NCBI RefSeq assembly: GCF_013373865.1
Contig: NC_050473.1
Span: forward strand, 6,521,710 to 6,585,709
Direction of reading: 5' to 3'
Source: Monomorium pharaonis
Lineage: Eukaryota > Arthropoda > Insecta > Hymenoptera > Formicidae
Length of the DNA stretch: 64,000 nucleotides
The notes under the pieces are model-generated. The model saw nothing but the letters and a program-made list of their open reading frames with translations, was not told the DNA's origin and did not search any database. The translations under genes were made by a program, and so were the position numbers. Positions 35,601 to 49,290 of this stretch are shown here, piece by piece. Within the stretch, counting starts at the first letter, position 1. The number at the start of each line of letters is the position of its first letter.

Positions 35601-36212
35601 TCCAGCATTGACTTCATCTACGCGATTATCCGCGATTTATATCGTGCGTGCGCGTGCGCGCGCGTGCGTGCGATTTGTATCCCGTAATGCAATTTCGTAA
35701 CGTGCGATTATGCGCGCCGCATCGTAAATCTCTTGCGTGCCGCAACGTGCCGTCGCGTATACAGATTAATTAATCCGAGTAGATTGCGGGAACGTGACGA
35801 GACGGCGCGCGCCTCGATTAAGGTCTCGAAGAAAATTTTATTGCCGTCCGCGCGGAAAGAAGCGGGGAATATTAATGGACGGGAATTAGGGGACACGTGA
35901 GAGCATTCGGCGAATGAAGTTTAACGTCTAATGACAGGCGGCACACTCGGCAGCGTATATCTCGCGAGCCGGCTATCGCCGCTAATTAAATTGGACGGCT
36001 TTCTTGTTGTACTTCCAAGTCACGACTACGCGGCGCGCCACGGCGAACACTTGTTGTGCGTACACGTACGCGTCTGCCTATGTAACAGGCTTATACATCG
36101 ACGATGTGGCGTGATACATGCTGGATGAGCGTTACGTTCGTTTTATCGACCGCTGACGTGTAATAGAAATAGCGCGGCCGCGTGCGTTAACTCTTTTTTT
36201 TTTCTTCTGTGT

Positions 36213-36250
<38 letters not shown>

Positions 36251-38407
36251 CCTCTCCGTAATGTCGCACCGTAACGAGTGCAACGTGAACCGGCATCACG
36301 CTCTTCTAATCAAGCAGATAAAACGGTAAAAGATAAAAATTGAACGAATGAATGGGCGGACCGTAAGCGCGACACACGTGCATCTCGTTTATTTTAAGCG
36401 GTTAATTTTGTTTAGTTTTCCTCAGTGCATTTTAGTCGGGTTGCTCTCGTTTATTTCCGCGATTTATTTATTTTTCTAGTCTTCCTTTCTGTTAACTGTT
36501 TTTATCCCCCTCTTCCCTCCACGATTGAGATTCTATATTTTTCCCTATTAATTGTCGCTTTGATCGTATTTTTCAAGCACTGCGGTGTATTTATTAACGT
36601 TGAGAAAAACGGAATCCCGTCGGGTCATGAGCGCTTGGTCGTGTCCGTGAAGCATTAGCGAATCGAAAGCCAATTTAGTAGCCGATCGATCGAAATCTTA
36701 TTTACATTTTCAGGCGATATTCGATAAGAAAAGGAGGGACTACGTCCGTGATCTTCCAATATATTTTCGATTACACGCAAATGTGATTGTTCGAGTAATT
36801 AATTTGGTCCTTTTAATTTGCATATTTAGGCAGCATAAAAATATGATAATCGAGTATTGATAAGTTTATAATTGCACATTTTAATTATGGCATTATACTT
36901 GTAATTAAACGCGGACGTATAAATATTATTCAGATAAATTGTGAAGTGTTGTTATAGTAAAATTTTATGATAAACTTTGATTATATTAGCAGAAGAGAGG
37001 AGTTGTAAACAAGTTGCAAAAAAAATTACAAATAAGCAAGGGAAAGTTGCTGAATGCATACCGGTCACTTAAATCGTACTTTATTAATATTTTATATTTT
37101 TACTTAATACAAGTAACATTTAATTACAAAAATTCGAAATAAATGAGAAATAAGTAATAGACAAAAATTGAATAAATTATATTTTGTTATACTAACAATA
37201 CTAACAAGTAGAATATTGATCATATTAATTAGATAGAATATTAATTGTTGATCAATTTGTAACTGATAATAACGTATTCATTAAATTTTATACCGAATTG
37301 TTATGTTTTTATAAAGAAAAAGGTATATTACAGAATATTTTACATTCTTTGTGTATTGTATTTGCAATTATTATGAAGATTAAATTGATGTTTCCATAAA
37401 ATATATCAAGTTTCTTAAATCGTATTATCACAAATCTTGTGACAATAAACAATATTAATGTAAGACTGATGAGTTATAATCGTAACAAACTAATAATTAT
37501 ATATAATATAAACAAATAAAATCATATATTAAAAATAAATTTAAGTTAGTTTTATTCTGACGCTTTTATCTTTTTATTACTGTTACTTATTAATTATTAA
37601 ATATTTGAAAGTATTAGCTGACGATGGATTATATTTTTAATTATTTTAATCCGTAATACTTTCAAGGTGGTACATGTACGATTTAGGCAATTTTCGCGGC
37701 ACATTAGAAAGAGACTTATAATAATTTAACTTGTTACTGATGAGAAAAGTTAAACATGCTAATAGGTATCTAAGATATCAAGTTACAAATTGTTTCCAAT
37801 ATTGATTTGCATATGAATCAATATCAAATTGGAAATATAATTTAAAAAAGTAATTTCAGTGGTATATATATATGGTAGTTTCAGTGGTACGCATTTAGCA
37901 ACTTTCTTCTCCTTTCCTTAAAATATTCAAGTGTAACGTTACAAATTGGTGTTCCCCAGATTTTCTGCGGAGATTCATTGTAGCATCTCTGGACTTGTCG
38001 GGTCTGTCTGGCTGTCGACGGGCACTTTCTAACCGGATCGTTCGATCGTGCGGTCTTAAATGCTTCCAGAATTAGCCGTGCGTTCAATCCGGTCTAAGCG
38101 ATTTTTCGCGGACCGCTGAAACCGCAGGATCCGCTGCTGAGAGCTCACCGGCTCAGTTTCCCCGACGGGGAAAAAGAGCGGGTCTCTTATTCCTCGGCCC
38201 GAGATTCCCCCGACTTTTTTTCCCTTCCTTTTTCGCCCGCGAAATCCGCGCCGGGGCACAAAAATAGAAACTGTCATTCAATAAATCGATCCCGCCGCCC
38301 ACCGCCGAGACCGAGGAGATTGTGGATGTCATTGCTATAATACTGTCGCTCCCTCGTTGTGCGTGTGTACGCGTGTGAAGGTACAATCTCTACCTAAGCT
38401 ACGGCAG
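32691..38407 (+). other. Intron between the P2 leader and exon 38408
   Basis: Contains (AG)n at 34229-34252, a CG/TG alternating tract at 35642-35672 that could form Z-DNA, (TC)n at 36219-36246, and GC-richer patches at 35.2-36.4 kb and 38.0-38.4 kb with no supported exon. The stretch 36.7-37.9 kb is very AT-rich and plain. Confidence 0.35.
35642..35672. repeat. Alternating CG/TG tract
   Basis: About 31 bp of purine-pyrimidine alternation rich in CGTG/CGCG, a Z-DNA-prone sequence. Confidence 0.6.
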
Positions 38408-38412
38408 ACATC

Positions 38413-38470
38413 ATGAGTGCTTCCGGCGCAATTCCTCTGATCCTGGCGACGAAGGAGCAGATCGTCGAAG
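38413..38470 (+). CDS. First coding exon, isoform from promoter P2
   Basis: An acceptor (CTACGGCAG, ending 38407) precedes ACATC and the ATG. The 19 codons read MSASGAIPLILATKEQIVE with codon-like third positions. They end one base into the next codon at GAAG, followed by GCAAGTAG. That is a textbook GC-AG intron donor (AAG before GCAAGT). Without splicing the frame stops two codons later. Joined to 45053 it continues GAA-GAC-TGT without a stop. The protein is not recognised. A GC donor is rarer than GT, which lowers certainty, but its consensus is otherwise perfect. Confidence 0.5.
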
Positions 38471-38845
38471 GCAAGTAGCTCTGAGCTCGTTTCTTCCTTT
38501 TATCTGGTAGAATCGTTAACCCTCTAGGAAGGGGATGGCTAATGGTAGAAACGATTTACACGACGAAAGTAATTCCGCCCGAAGCTTATGCGGATCACGT
38601 CGAAAGTTTGAACATAAATTTATTATAAATAAGCAATAATCGATGGGTAAACTAATAAATATTTACGCAGGATTGAAGGACACGTCCGTGTATCGTTGTA
38701 TAATTTATTAGCTTTAATAATTTAGGATTGGCTGGAAAAGTCCAAGTGCATGCAAAAAATTATAATAAATTACATTTTTTACTGTTCCGGACTTTATTCT
38801 GGAACTGGACTGGAATAAACTGGTAAGAACTATAAAAATAATTAA

Positions 38846-38849
<4 letters not shown>

Positions 38850-38883
<34 letters not shown>
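38850..38883. repeat. (GT)n microsatellite
   Basis: About sixteen uninterrupted GT units. Confidence 0.95.
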
Positions 38884-38884
<1 letters not shown>

Positions 38885-41298
38885 CATTATCGCTTAAAAG
38901 TTTTAGCAAGCTTGAAAGTTTTTCATATTTAACGAAAAATTAAATATTAAATGTTTGGAAAAAAAAATTTGTAAAGGTTTACGCGAATTAAGCATATTAT
39001 AACAAGCGTTTTTTCTTCTTTCTGTAAGCTGTTTAGTTTTAAAGTTAAAAAACATTTTATAAGAGTTTTTATACAGTTCGATATTGAGAGATGATTCTAT
39101 TAGCTTTTTGTTTAAAAAAGTATTTTAAAGCTTATTTAGAGAGCCTACTTTAAAATATTTTTTAAAATTATTTTTTATTTGATAATGTTTTGTTAAGATA
39201 GGTAACGCTTCAAAATGAAAAACAAATATGAAAAGAAATATGAATTTTCAATTTTATGCGATGTGAAAACAAAATGCATACAGACGAAACTAAAAGATTT
39301 ATACAATCTTTCTTTCCATTTTAAAAACATTTTTGAAAACTTCCCTATGATTCTTTTCCACCGAGATATATGTAACTTTCCGTAGGATGCAAGAAAATCT
39401 CAAGCATGTTAAAACTTTCGAACGATACAGTAAGTTTATTTTTACAAAAGATATTTTTGTTTTAATCAGTAAATCGCACTAATCACTATGATTTTAAAAA
39501 ATGAAACCAAGTTACGAATCAATAGTAACAAAACCTTAATTATAATGATAACAATAATTTCTTTTAATTCAAATTAATATGTAAAATATATTTTTTAAAT
39601 AAAGCTTTGGAGATATAAATGCTATTAAATTTTATAATAATTTTCCGTTTAATGAGAAAAACACAATACTAAGAGAATTAAAAATGTTTGCTAACATAGT
39701 TCTGGTATACGCGTTTATTATTCAACCTCTTACAACAGAAATCTAATTTGTTCGTTCAAACGATTTCTATATAACTTATTACAGATTTTACTTTGTATAA
39801 AGTTTAAATTGGAAAATACTCAATTGACTATGCTGTTTGCACTGTTCATTTTATTTCTGACAAAAAAGCAATTTTTGTTGGTTTTTCTGAAAAATTCCGG
39901 TTTCTGCTATTGGCATGGACTTTATTCCGAAAAGTATGGAATTTTGCCAACCCTGATTTATTTATTAAAACCAATTTCATCCGAAATGTCATACATGTTC
40001 CATATGTCTGCGTATGCGTGTGTGTGTTTAATATTGTCGAAGGTCCACTAATTTATTTTAACAAGCGGACGCGATGATCGATGAAGGTATTAATAAATAT
40101 TGACGCAAGTCCGAAAGGCATTTATGTATCGATGCTGTAATTTTTTCCTTCTCTTTTCTTTTCTTTTATGTTTACTGGTCGATGACGCGCGATAATAGCG
40201 TAATCCTGAGGCTAACGATTAGGTAATTCCAAGAGAGCGCGGTTATTATTACGCTCGTATATTTAACATATAATGCAAATTCTGCATAATACCGTGTGAA
40301 ATGCGCCGTAATAGAAGCGTGACCCTTGAGAGGAAAATAGACGATCTTTAAATAGGCTCCCACACTAGATATAAGTCTTATCTCCTGCGAATGATAGCCG
40401 CGAATTGTTTGCAGAAATGATCGATGCGCTGATACGTTAACCGCCGCTTAAAATATATTCGCCGAAAGAGCGGCTGAATCAATTAAGCGCGAAGAAATTG
40501 CATGCTCAAGAAACATCAATCTAAATTGCATAATGCTTTTTAGAGAGATCGCTCCGCTCTTTCTTCCATAATATTATATATATAATTCCTCCTCTATAAT
40601 AATTTCTCTCGCGGAGTAATCCTTTGTGAGAAAGGAGAGGGAGTGATTAATCGTTACCTTAAACTGGAAATATATTTCAAGCTCAGTAAAGGTCCCAAAG
40701 AAGATTTTCCGCCGCGAAATTGCGCGATCGCGGGGTTTTGCGACAGAATCTCGTAAATTGACAAAGATCGAACGATACGGGGGGAAGGAGGGGGGAATCT
40801 CTTAATTGCGTAAGCGCGTTGATCGATCGCGCGACCGGCGATTAGTCGATCTGTACGACATCGGTGGCATGTGAAAGCGTAGGCGTCGCCATCAGCTTTG
40901 CTGTTCATTGAATTCGCCGGACGATGTCTCGCGTCTTGCTTTCCTCCGTTATCCTTCGCTCGCGAACGAATTTTGGCACGTGCAAGTCTTTATCGCACAC
41001 CTGCAGCGGAAAATCCCGCTCGCTCGCGATAATCGCGGCTATTCTTGCTTCATACTTGGATCTCACTCGGCTCGAAACACGCACGTGATTTCCAAGGTAG
41101 GGGCGGATCCAACATAAATATCTATGATCGTTAACGCTAAACGGACTAACGAAGGAAGGAAGTACGTATCCTGTTTCAGTGAAAAATTATACCGTGAAAA
41201 TAATAATAACCTCGACATGAGCACTCTCTCGATAGTACCACTTGAACGCTGATTTATTAAACTGTCGATCTATTTAATATCCAATATGTGAACGGAGA

Positions 41299-41316
41299 CT
41301 CTCCACGTGTGGAGAG
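41299..41316. promoter_or_regulatory. 18-bp palindrome around CACGTG
   Basis: Perfect 8-bp arms CTCTCCAC and GTGGAGAG separated by GT, giving a CACGTG E-box at the centre. It could bind a bHLH factor. There is no nearby exon. Confidence 0.3.
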
Positions 41317-43863
41317 ATTTAAATGTCCTTCATAATTTTAACTCGGCGACTAAATGTAGTAACTATTCGGTTTCAGGTAAACTTACCATTATATCAAATT
41401 TCTCAATTACGAATTCTGAGAAATAGATTTCACTTGCAGATACCGTTTGAAAATAGCCGTTGAATTTGATGAAAATTTAAGCTTCGAGAAAAATGCGATT
41501 TACCTGATTTTTATGTGTTATAAATTTAAATTAAATGTATAAGTCTGACTTTTATTAATGTATCGATGACGATTTAAATTGCGCGCACGATGAAATGATT
41601 CGACACATCAAAGTTTTTGTCTTAAACATTAAAGAGAGGTAGGTTCATTAAAAGGAATTAATTTTAAGATAATAAAAAGCTGTCTCCCTTTTTTGAATAC
41701 TTACAAATGTTTTAGTTTTAAATGGAGTCTAAATTAAAAACATTGAAAGCTGTTAGCGTTTACTTTAAAATGTTTTAGTGTTTTAATACTGTCTAAGCAC
41801 TGTTTTAAACTCAAACATTTTGAAGTATCTAAAAAAACAGAAACAAACAAAACATTTTAATACCTTAAGCTAAAACTTCTTTTTAATGTTGAAAGGTTTG
41901 AAAATAGTTGTTTTTTGAAAAGACAGAGAGGAAATGTAAAAAAAGAGTATTTCCTTTATATTAAATTTATTATACTTCCAACTATATTAAATAATGTTTA
42001 ATGCAGATTTAATAATGGCTGTAGAAGCCAATCAATAGATTTTTAAAATATGACTTAATAGCACTGTAACATTTCGGAGATTGTTCTGAAAGCAAAATTC
42101 TTTCAGTAACTTAAAAGGAAAATGTAGATGTTCAGTTGATTAAACACTTTCTGCTAAAATTTGAAATTATTTTTGTTAATAAAAAAACTATATGTTTTTA
42201 TTTAGAAATTTTACAGGGCAAGATTAAAGATAAAAATGTTGTTAAAATTTTAGTCCAAATTCGATCGAACAATCTTTGAAATATTGTAATCACCTGTTTT
42301 TTTTAAAACACTGTTTCGAGAAAAACGCGTTTAAAGTTTCAACTATGAATATCTTGAAGAACAAGTTAGGATCTTAAATGGAGAATAATTTTGTTAATTT
42401 TTATCGGATTTAAATTTAAAAAAATTTTATAGTACATTTTACATATTTGATACTTCAAGTATTAAGAATATGAAAAAAGAAACGAAAAATATTATTTTTC
42501 TCAAAGTTTTAAATTACTATCTCCCTTTAAGATTAAAGATCAGTGGATACAAGTTCCACGATAATCTCTCTTATCACCAGCGCAGTTGAGGCTTTATACC
42601 ACCTTACATTCTCCTCGTGTTCGGGTCGGTGCTGGCATTGTACGTGCAATACGATATGTAAATGCAGGCCACTGGGAACAATGGCGCAGAATCTCTGTGG
42701 ATTAGCTCTATCCCGAAGTAGCCGTCTGTCCGGCGATCTCTGAATGCCTCGCCCAGCCGTTAAATTTTCAATTGACCTCGTCGTTAATCTCGATTAATCC
42801 CTTGGACCCTTTAGTAAGAAGTCTCGGAAGCTTCTCGTAAAAACTGTGAGCAGATGTACAAGAGCTGTTGCTCGAGCATCGTGATCCGTACAAGTGGTGT
42901 GACCCACTTCTGCCAGATCAAATTTTAACGATGAATCGATCCTTCAACGAATTTGCGATCGATTCTTCTTTCGCGTAAATTTGACACCTCACTATTTCTG
43001 GACACTATCAAATGTTTCTAAAATTATTTTATTGTACATTTTGATTATTTTCTCCGTAAAACGACGATAAATAATTTTATTATTTTGATAAATTACTTAG
43101 CCTTATAAATTATTCATTCTGCATGACATAAAGCAAATTTGAAAAATAATCCAACATTGTTTAAGCTTTGGCAGAGTATATATTTTTCTAAGCACTCTGA
43201 TTTGGCATACGTTACGTGTTTAATAAATATTCGCCTTTCTATTTTCTCTTTTTCTCTATTCATATTTGAAACATTCCTTAAAAAACGTCCATAATTTTGG
43301 AAAAATTTATAAGTTATATAAACAAAATTGAAATATATTAAATATATTTACTAATATTCAAATTTTTCATACTATAATTCTTTACATTTTGACAAACAAA
43401 AAAAAACGATAATTAAAAAATTTTTTTTATCTCTCCCATAATTAATCTGTGGTCGAAACACACGATTAAGTTAAACGTAGCTGTTTGATGGAACAAGCAA
43501 TAAAGTGTTACTCAACAGCACATCGATATTTCAACAAAGTAACGAGAGTCGATCGAGCTGGCCATAAACGTGTCTTATCCTATTCCCGATCCTCATAGTC
43601 GGCTCCGTCTCACGACTATACTACTTGCGATTCAACGTAGGCCCAACAATAGATGTTAAACAGCACGACAGTTAATCTCTAAAACGCGCTCACACCACAA
43701 TAGTCGCTGTCAACGCGCGATGTGTAAACGGTACAGTTTTTATCGCGAATTACTAGAAATTATTCGAAAAAGATTAGGCCTTTATTAAATTTGCGTCGCG
43801 AGCATCTTCTCTTCAGAACTTTTCTTTTTTATCTATTGTTTTAGGATTCAAGACGTACATACA

Positions 43864-44586
43864 CAGAAAAAAGATTATTTTTGTTTTGAGTATATCTTTA
43901 TTTTTTAAATATTGAAATAAAACTATTGTATATAATCCATTAAACAGACCTCACTTATTTTCATTATTTAATAATAATGTTTATGAGTTGAGAGGACAAA
44001 ATATCAGATAGAAAATACGATATCTTTAAACTAAGGATTAAAATGTTTTAGTACTATTATATAACATTCTCAAAACAATTGTATTGTGTCTTTTAAATAA
44101 CTGTTATTGAAATTGATATTGAAATAAAAATAATATTTTAATATAATATTATTTGAAACAAAGATTATTCAATTTTTGAAACATCTTAATTGCTTATATA
44201 TGAAACAATGATTGCATTAAATAAATTATATTAATTTTTATATAATAAATTATATTAGTTTTTATATTTTTTATTTTGATTTTTCCAAGTATACAGAAAA
44301 TTAGTATCAAATATTAATATCAAAAACTATACTAATATATACTGTTTAACAATTATTGCCTCATATATGCAAGAAATAGAAAATATATTATAAAATTACA
44401 TTTTTGCTTAAATATAATTTAATTTAGGAATTTGATAATTTTAATTTCCGTAAATTATTTTTTCAATTGCAGTATTATAATAGTTATTTAAAAGCAGCAT
44501 AATATAATTTTTCTGATAATATTAGTATTAAAAGAATGTTAATTCCTGGTTTGATATTATTTTCCGTCCAATATTTTTCTTCTCAG
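43864..44586. mobile_element. Possible longer CTGAGAAAAA-family element
   Basis: The left end CACAGAAAAAAGATT and the right end TTTTTCTTCTCAG are inverted matches to the MITE ends at 25716 and 28100. The 720-bp interior is extremely AT-rich and non-coding. The pairing of these two ends is uncertain. Confidence 0.3.
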
Positions 44587-45052
44587 CAATGAAAATTATT
44601 ATCGAATAATGAGAACATATTTTTCTTGATAGAACTATATAAACATTTTTTCATAAAAATAAATTATATCTATTTAAAACTACATAATTTCATTTCTTAT
44701 GTATATGTATATATAAAGTATACATATTCGAAAATGAGTGAAATAATTTCCAAAACAAGAATGTGTTCTTTATTTAGGTGTATGATTGTGACACCTATAT
44801 TTATGATTGCTTTACGATTCGAGAAAGATAAATAGAACAGAAAGAGAAGAGACAGGGGGGAAAAGGAAAGAACTCGATAGTCTGGCAGCGACATTGCATT
44901 ACGGACCACCAAGAGAGCTTCGCTCTTCTTCTCTGCCAAGGTTTTCTAAATTCAGCATTTCTCGAAAGACACGCGCATGAGAGAGGAAAGACTGCAGCTT
45001 ATCGTCTCTTCGCGCATTTTCCAGCGGCAGCGACGGTGCTCGAAACTTTCAG

Positions 45053-45167
45053 ACTGTCTGTTACGCAACGCGGCGAAGATGATCATTGGCATGTCACTGG
45101 AGAAGTTTCGACAGCTCGCGAATGCGATCACCGCTAACTCGACAGGCAAAGATCAGCTGTTGCCGAT
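45053..45167 (+). CDS. Internal coding exon (phase 1 to 2)
   Basis: A good donor GTAAGTGACG starts at 45168. Two acceptors lead into one reading frame. ACTTTCAG ending at 45052 (phase 1) fits the exon ending 38470. The stronger ATTTTCCAG ending at 45024 (phase 0) fits the exon ending 21376. They are 28 bp apart, so both keep the same frame. Readable text includes CLLRNAAKMIIG and SLEKFRQLANAITANSTG, then GKDQLLP and two bases (AT) of a split codon. Composition is typical of a soluble protein; no domain is recognised. Confidence 0.5.
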
Positions 45168-45724
45168 GTAAGTGACGTTTTTCTACGGAATGCGGTCGCG
45201 CGATCTCGTAGACGCTTTATTTTTTCGCGCGGTAAATACCAATGAATAAAAATGAGATGGCGGAAAGGCGAGTACAAGGGAGCGTTTAGAACGTGTTGAA
45301 ATAAATGTGGGCATTAATAAAGGTTGAATCTAGACAAATGACGTTGCATTATTTTACATGCTGCCGGCACTCATAAATCACTCTGAGCTCTCTTCTTTTT
45401 GGCTGACGGCGAAGTGGGGAAATAATGATGTAATAGAACGAAACCGGCGATAGAATTGTCGGACGCTCCTTGAGGGCGTTTTGAATTTTACATCATTTTT
45501 GCGGGCATAGAGTGTACATGTGAAAAATGACGGAAATGTACGATCGAATATTTTCACAAACAACGACGAGTACTCCCAGCTCTCTTTGCCATCGCGATTG
45601 TAATACTCCACGAAGTCTAGCAATTAGAGATGCCATTTCGAGCCGTTCAATCGGATCGCATTCCGCGCGAATCTCCAGAACGAGAGACGACCCTCGTTAC
45701 AACTCGATTTTCTCTCAGCGTCCG

Positions 45725-45756
<32 letters not shown>

Positions 45757-46159
45757 GCATGACTCCTGCTTGAAGCTTAATTAAAAAGCTTGCGCTTCGA
45801 AAATCGCGATTTTCTCAACATTAATCTCCGAGGCGAGAGTTTTTCGAGTTCCGAGATTTAGTGCACAGGATGCATGACCGCATTTTGACAACTTAGAAAA
45901 GAAGTGGGACGTCGGAAACGAGACGGAAACGTTAACGAAATGGTAGAGGTATGCAACGAGACCTCGGTCTCGTTATATCGCAATTTCGCGTAGGACTTAT
46001 TCGCGGAACAAAAGAAATAGCTCGGCGCGTACGTAAAGAAAGTAGCTAAGGCAGTCGGGTGATATGTACACAGCTTTATTTATGATTTTTATGATTTCTT
46101 TTTATTTGATGTAATATAAGCGTGTCAAGGAAAAGATTATCCAATTCCACTAAAGAACA

Positions 46160-46370
46160 GTTTCGCTTTCAGCTTTAAAAATTTCGCCAGATAATGTGCC
46201 AGATAAGGAAATAATGTATTCGCCATCAAAATAATTATGATGTTCAAGCAGTAACGAGCATTGCTGCAAAAAGTTTTGATGTTCTAACACCCAGCTTGAG
46301 CGTCCCACATAATTTTTTTGTTGATTTAACAAAATTATTTTCAAATTAGCCAACAAAATTTTTAGATAAA
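46160..46370. repeat. Dispersed AT-rich repeat fragment
   Basis: Shares CA(T/C)CAAAATAATTATG followed by a GTTGCAAAAA-type block with 47645-47720. A weaker match lies near 30785-30825. Probably old transposon copies. Confidence 0.35.
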
Positions 46371-47588
46371 TAAAAATAACAAATTTCTAAATACCTTAAC
46401 GAAACCATTTTTATCGTGGTATTCTGAAAAAAAATAGAAAACATTTATTTTTTTTATATAAACTGCACATCATAGATATTAAAATAATTCATTAAAATGT
46501 AAACGCGTTTCTCTTTTTTTTTTTGCGTTGGCTTTCTATCGATCGGATGTTAAAGTCGGCGATCACGCACGATACGATTTATCCTCCGATTTAAAATCTG
46601 CGACAACTCTCTCTCTGGGCTGAGTGGAAGAGAAAACCGCCGGGGACCGGGAGAAGCGGACAGCGGAAAATTAATGGAAAACGTAGATCCGTCGTGATAC
46701 CTGGCGCGCTGGATATAGATATCGCGCGGATGCGCACGTACGGGAAGGAAACGAGGAGAAAGGGACGGACGAATGGGCGAAAGAGAGTGTATCGAGTGTA
46801 ATTCATACCTTCGCCGCCGCGGCACAAGGTCGAGGGAAATCGATAGAGCGCAGACAACTCGGTAACGATGCCGCGGGATGATAGCGACCGCGGCAGGGTC
46901 GGCCGGTGACAGTCCTATTGCATTCGCTTATCGCCGCAACGGGCGGCATTTAAACAGTCGATGATGATAAAAAAAAAAGAAACGCGCCACTTCCCTATCT
47001 TTTATCATGTTACGATAATTTCGTGCACGCGAGTGACAGCCGGCTGGCTGTTCATGAAACATTCAGCTCGAACGTATCATTAACGTAACTTTGCTAATAG
47101 CATCGGTGAAATAAAAGAATAAAAAAAGACTCATGCAAACAGCGCTCTTCCCATTCTTCCGCTAATGCGCTATATTCTCCAAGCGGCGGACCTTGAGAAT
47201 TTCATATTAGCGGAAAAATTCCGACAATTGAATAAACTGCAACGTACATACGTCGCAAACGTAAATATTATTTCACGTCGTTCGCATGCAAATGGAAATA
47301 ATTGTGATCGTTCCTGCATCAAAGTTTCAAGGTGAAAGTTGGACTTTGTTTTAATAGATTGTTTTCTGGAAATTAGGGAAGTCAGTTTTCTCTTGAAACA
47401 TTTCAGAAAAATAAGCCCTTTTTATTAATCAATTTAACGTTACATTAATATCCAACATATTATTCAACGTTGAAGATACTTATTAAAACGTTAATTTTGT
47501 AAAGTAAAATGAAACTGCGAGTAATAATTCTCAGAGAAGTAGATTATTTTAGAATGAAATTAATAGCTCTTTAATCTACGTAATTTAC

Positions 47589-47994
47589 TACACGGAAAGA
47601 ATAATTTTACTGCAGTATCTATAAAATTAGCTAGAAAATAATTTCATGTCGGATCACCAAAATAATTATGCAGGACATTTAATACCAATAAATCAAATCG
47701 TTGCAAAAAATTTTTTTTAATTCTATACTGAGAAAAAGATACTTTAAACTTTATTTTCAGAACAAATTTATTTCACCAAAATAAATTTTTATTTAAAGAA
47801 TACCGCGCAAATTGCCAATAAATTATTAATACAAATATCTATATCTTACAAACGTATATATTCCGTCATTATCACGTAATCAAAATTTTTTGTAATCAAT
47901 GAATATCGAAGAAAATGTCACAAGTAATATTTGTTGAATACTTAAACTTTTTTTCCGTTAGCTGAAATATTTTTTCATTCCCGGTGTAAAGTCC
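47589..47994. mobile_element. Possible MITE with ACACGG ends
   Basis: The left end TACACGGAAAGAATAATTTT and the right end read inward (TACACCGGGAATGAAAAAATA) are imperfect inverted repeats. An internal TACTGAGAAAAAG at 47725 suggests a nested piece of the CTGAGAAAAA family. Boundaries are tentative. Confidence 0.3.
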
Positions 47995-48895
47995 AATTTA
48001 TAGACTGATATTAATACATGTACTTTAAAAGAAATACATTGAAAAAAGAGCCTCGTTAAACTATCAGATTCTGATTGAACCTATCAGATTTCCCAATTAA
48101 TTCAACAAGACTCCTTTTTGAGTATATGAAAACTTATTAATGATGCGCACGAATGACTACATTATCGACCCTGATCAAGTTTGACAGGTACTTTAGCATC
48201 CCCCGCAGAGTCTACAAAGTCAAACAAATCCGGGATTATGTAATGATTATCGTCAATTAATGCGCTCGGAGGATTATATTCCCGGAAGACGAAGTGCACA
48301 TGTGGGAGCAAAAAGAAATGTATCGCTGTTTGCCACGATTGGCGATACATTCATACCTGATTGGCCCAATTTGTCAATTTGCTCCCTCGACGAGGGGGCG
48401 CCCGGAGGAGGTTCGCGTCCCGGCCGGCGCCGACCCGATTTTCAGAAAGCGCATGCTGCGCCGGATATTGCCGGGATAATGGAGCAGGCAGAGCGGTGGA
48501 CGCGCGCGCGGGGGAGAGGGGGAGTGGGATATCTGTGCGCCGACGAGTTTTCGTCGAGTCGCTACCGACCTCGAGCCAGTTTTTCCGACGTGCTCGAGAA
48601 ATATGATCGGCACTCGACCGCATCTTTCGTGATTTATGCGCGACGATGCGCGGTACATATATAATACTTCGGCGACTTGGACTTGCTCCTTTCAAATTTC
48701 CGAACGAGGCAAAACATCCGAAAACCCTCACCGCGCTCGGGAATTTTTCAGGCTAGGGCACTTGAAGCGTGGCACTTCCGATGCCAAGGAAGGGAAAAAC
48801 GAAAACATTCAAACACAGCTATTTTTTTTTTCTTTTAACTTTTAGAGAGGTGTCCCGTATATGAGCCACTAAACTATATACTTTTATTTTAGAAG

Positions 48896-49290
48896 ACCGG
48901 CATTTTTCAAGTTTTTTCCCTGTAAAATTTATAACTCACATGGTCCATGTAGTTTTTAGGCTTGTTGCTGGTTCACATGAAATCACCTTGATCCGGTACA
49001 CTATGACAGATGACTGGAAATTTTCCAAGTTAGAACTTCAATGTTTCTGAGGATTTTTGATGTTGTTGATTACGATTTCGATAAGCTGACCTCAAATGTG
49101 ACATCAAATACGTGATCAGCGACATCAAAAAGCCCTGGAAACACCAGAATTCAAATTTTGAAAATTTTCATACCGTACCAGGCCGAGGGTCCAGCAACAA
49201 ACTTAGAAATTACGTGAAAGATGTTAGTTGTACACATGTATCAATTTTACCGAAAAAAGATTTCGAAATTTCAAGGGAAAAATACCGGCC
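48896..49290. mobile_element. Long fold-back element, ~185-bp arms
   Basis: The left arm 48896-49082 and right arm 49103-49290 are imperfect inverted copies around a 20-bp centre. Matching blocks in order are ACCGG-ATTTTT, TTTGTTGCTGG-like, GGTAC-TATGA, and TTTTTGATGT-GCTGAT-ACG-ATTT-GAT. The structure resembles a fold-back transposon or MITE. A transcript through it would form an extended double-stranded RNA stem. Confidence 0.55.

Larger units (their letters stand above)
38471..45052 (+). other. Intron after exon 38470
   Basis: AT-rich. It holds (GT)n at 38850-38883, a CTCTCCAC-GT-GTGGAGAG palindrome (41299-41316), small inverted motifs around 41760-41826 and a possible CTGAGAAAAA-family element (about 43864-44586). 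A GC-richer patch at 40.7-41.1 kb has no supported exon. Confidence 0.35.

Noticed and set aside
48260..48664. 134-codon open frame, plus strand
   Set aside because: Both strands are open over the same GC-rich patch, with no family match or splice signals. Probably compositional.
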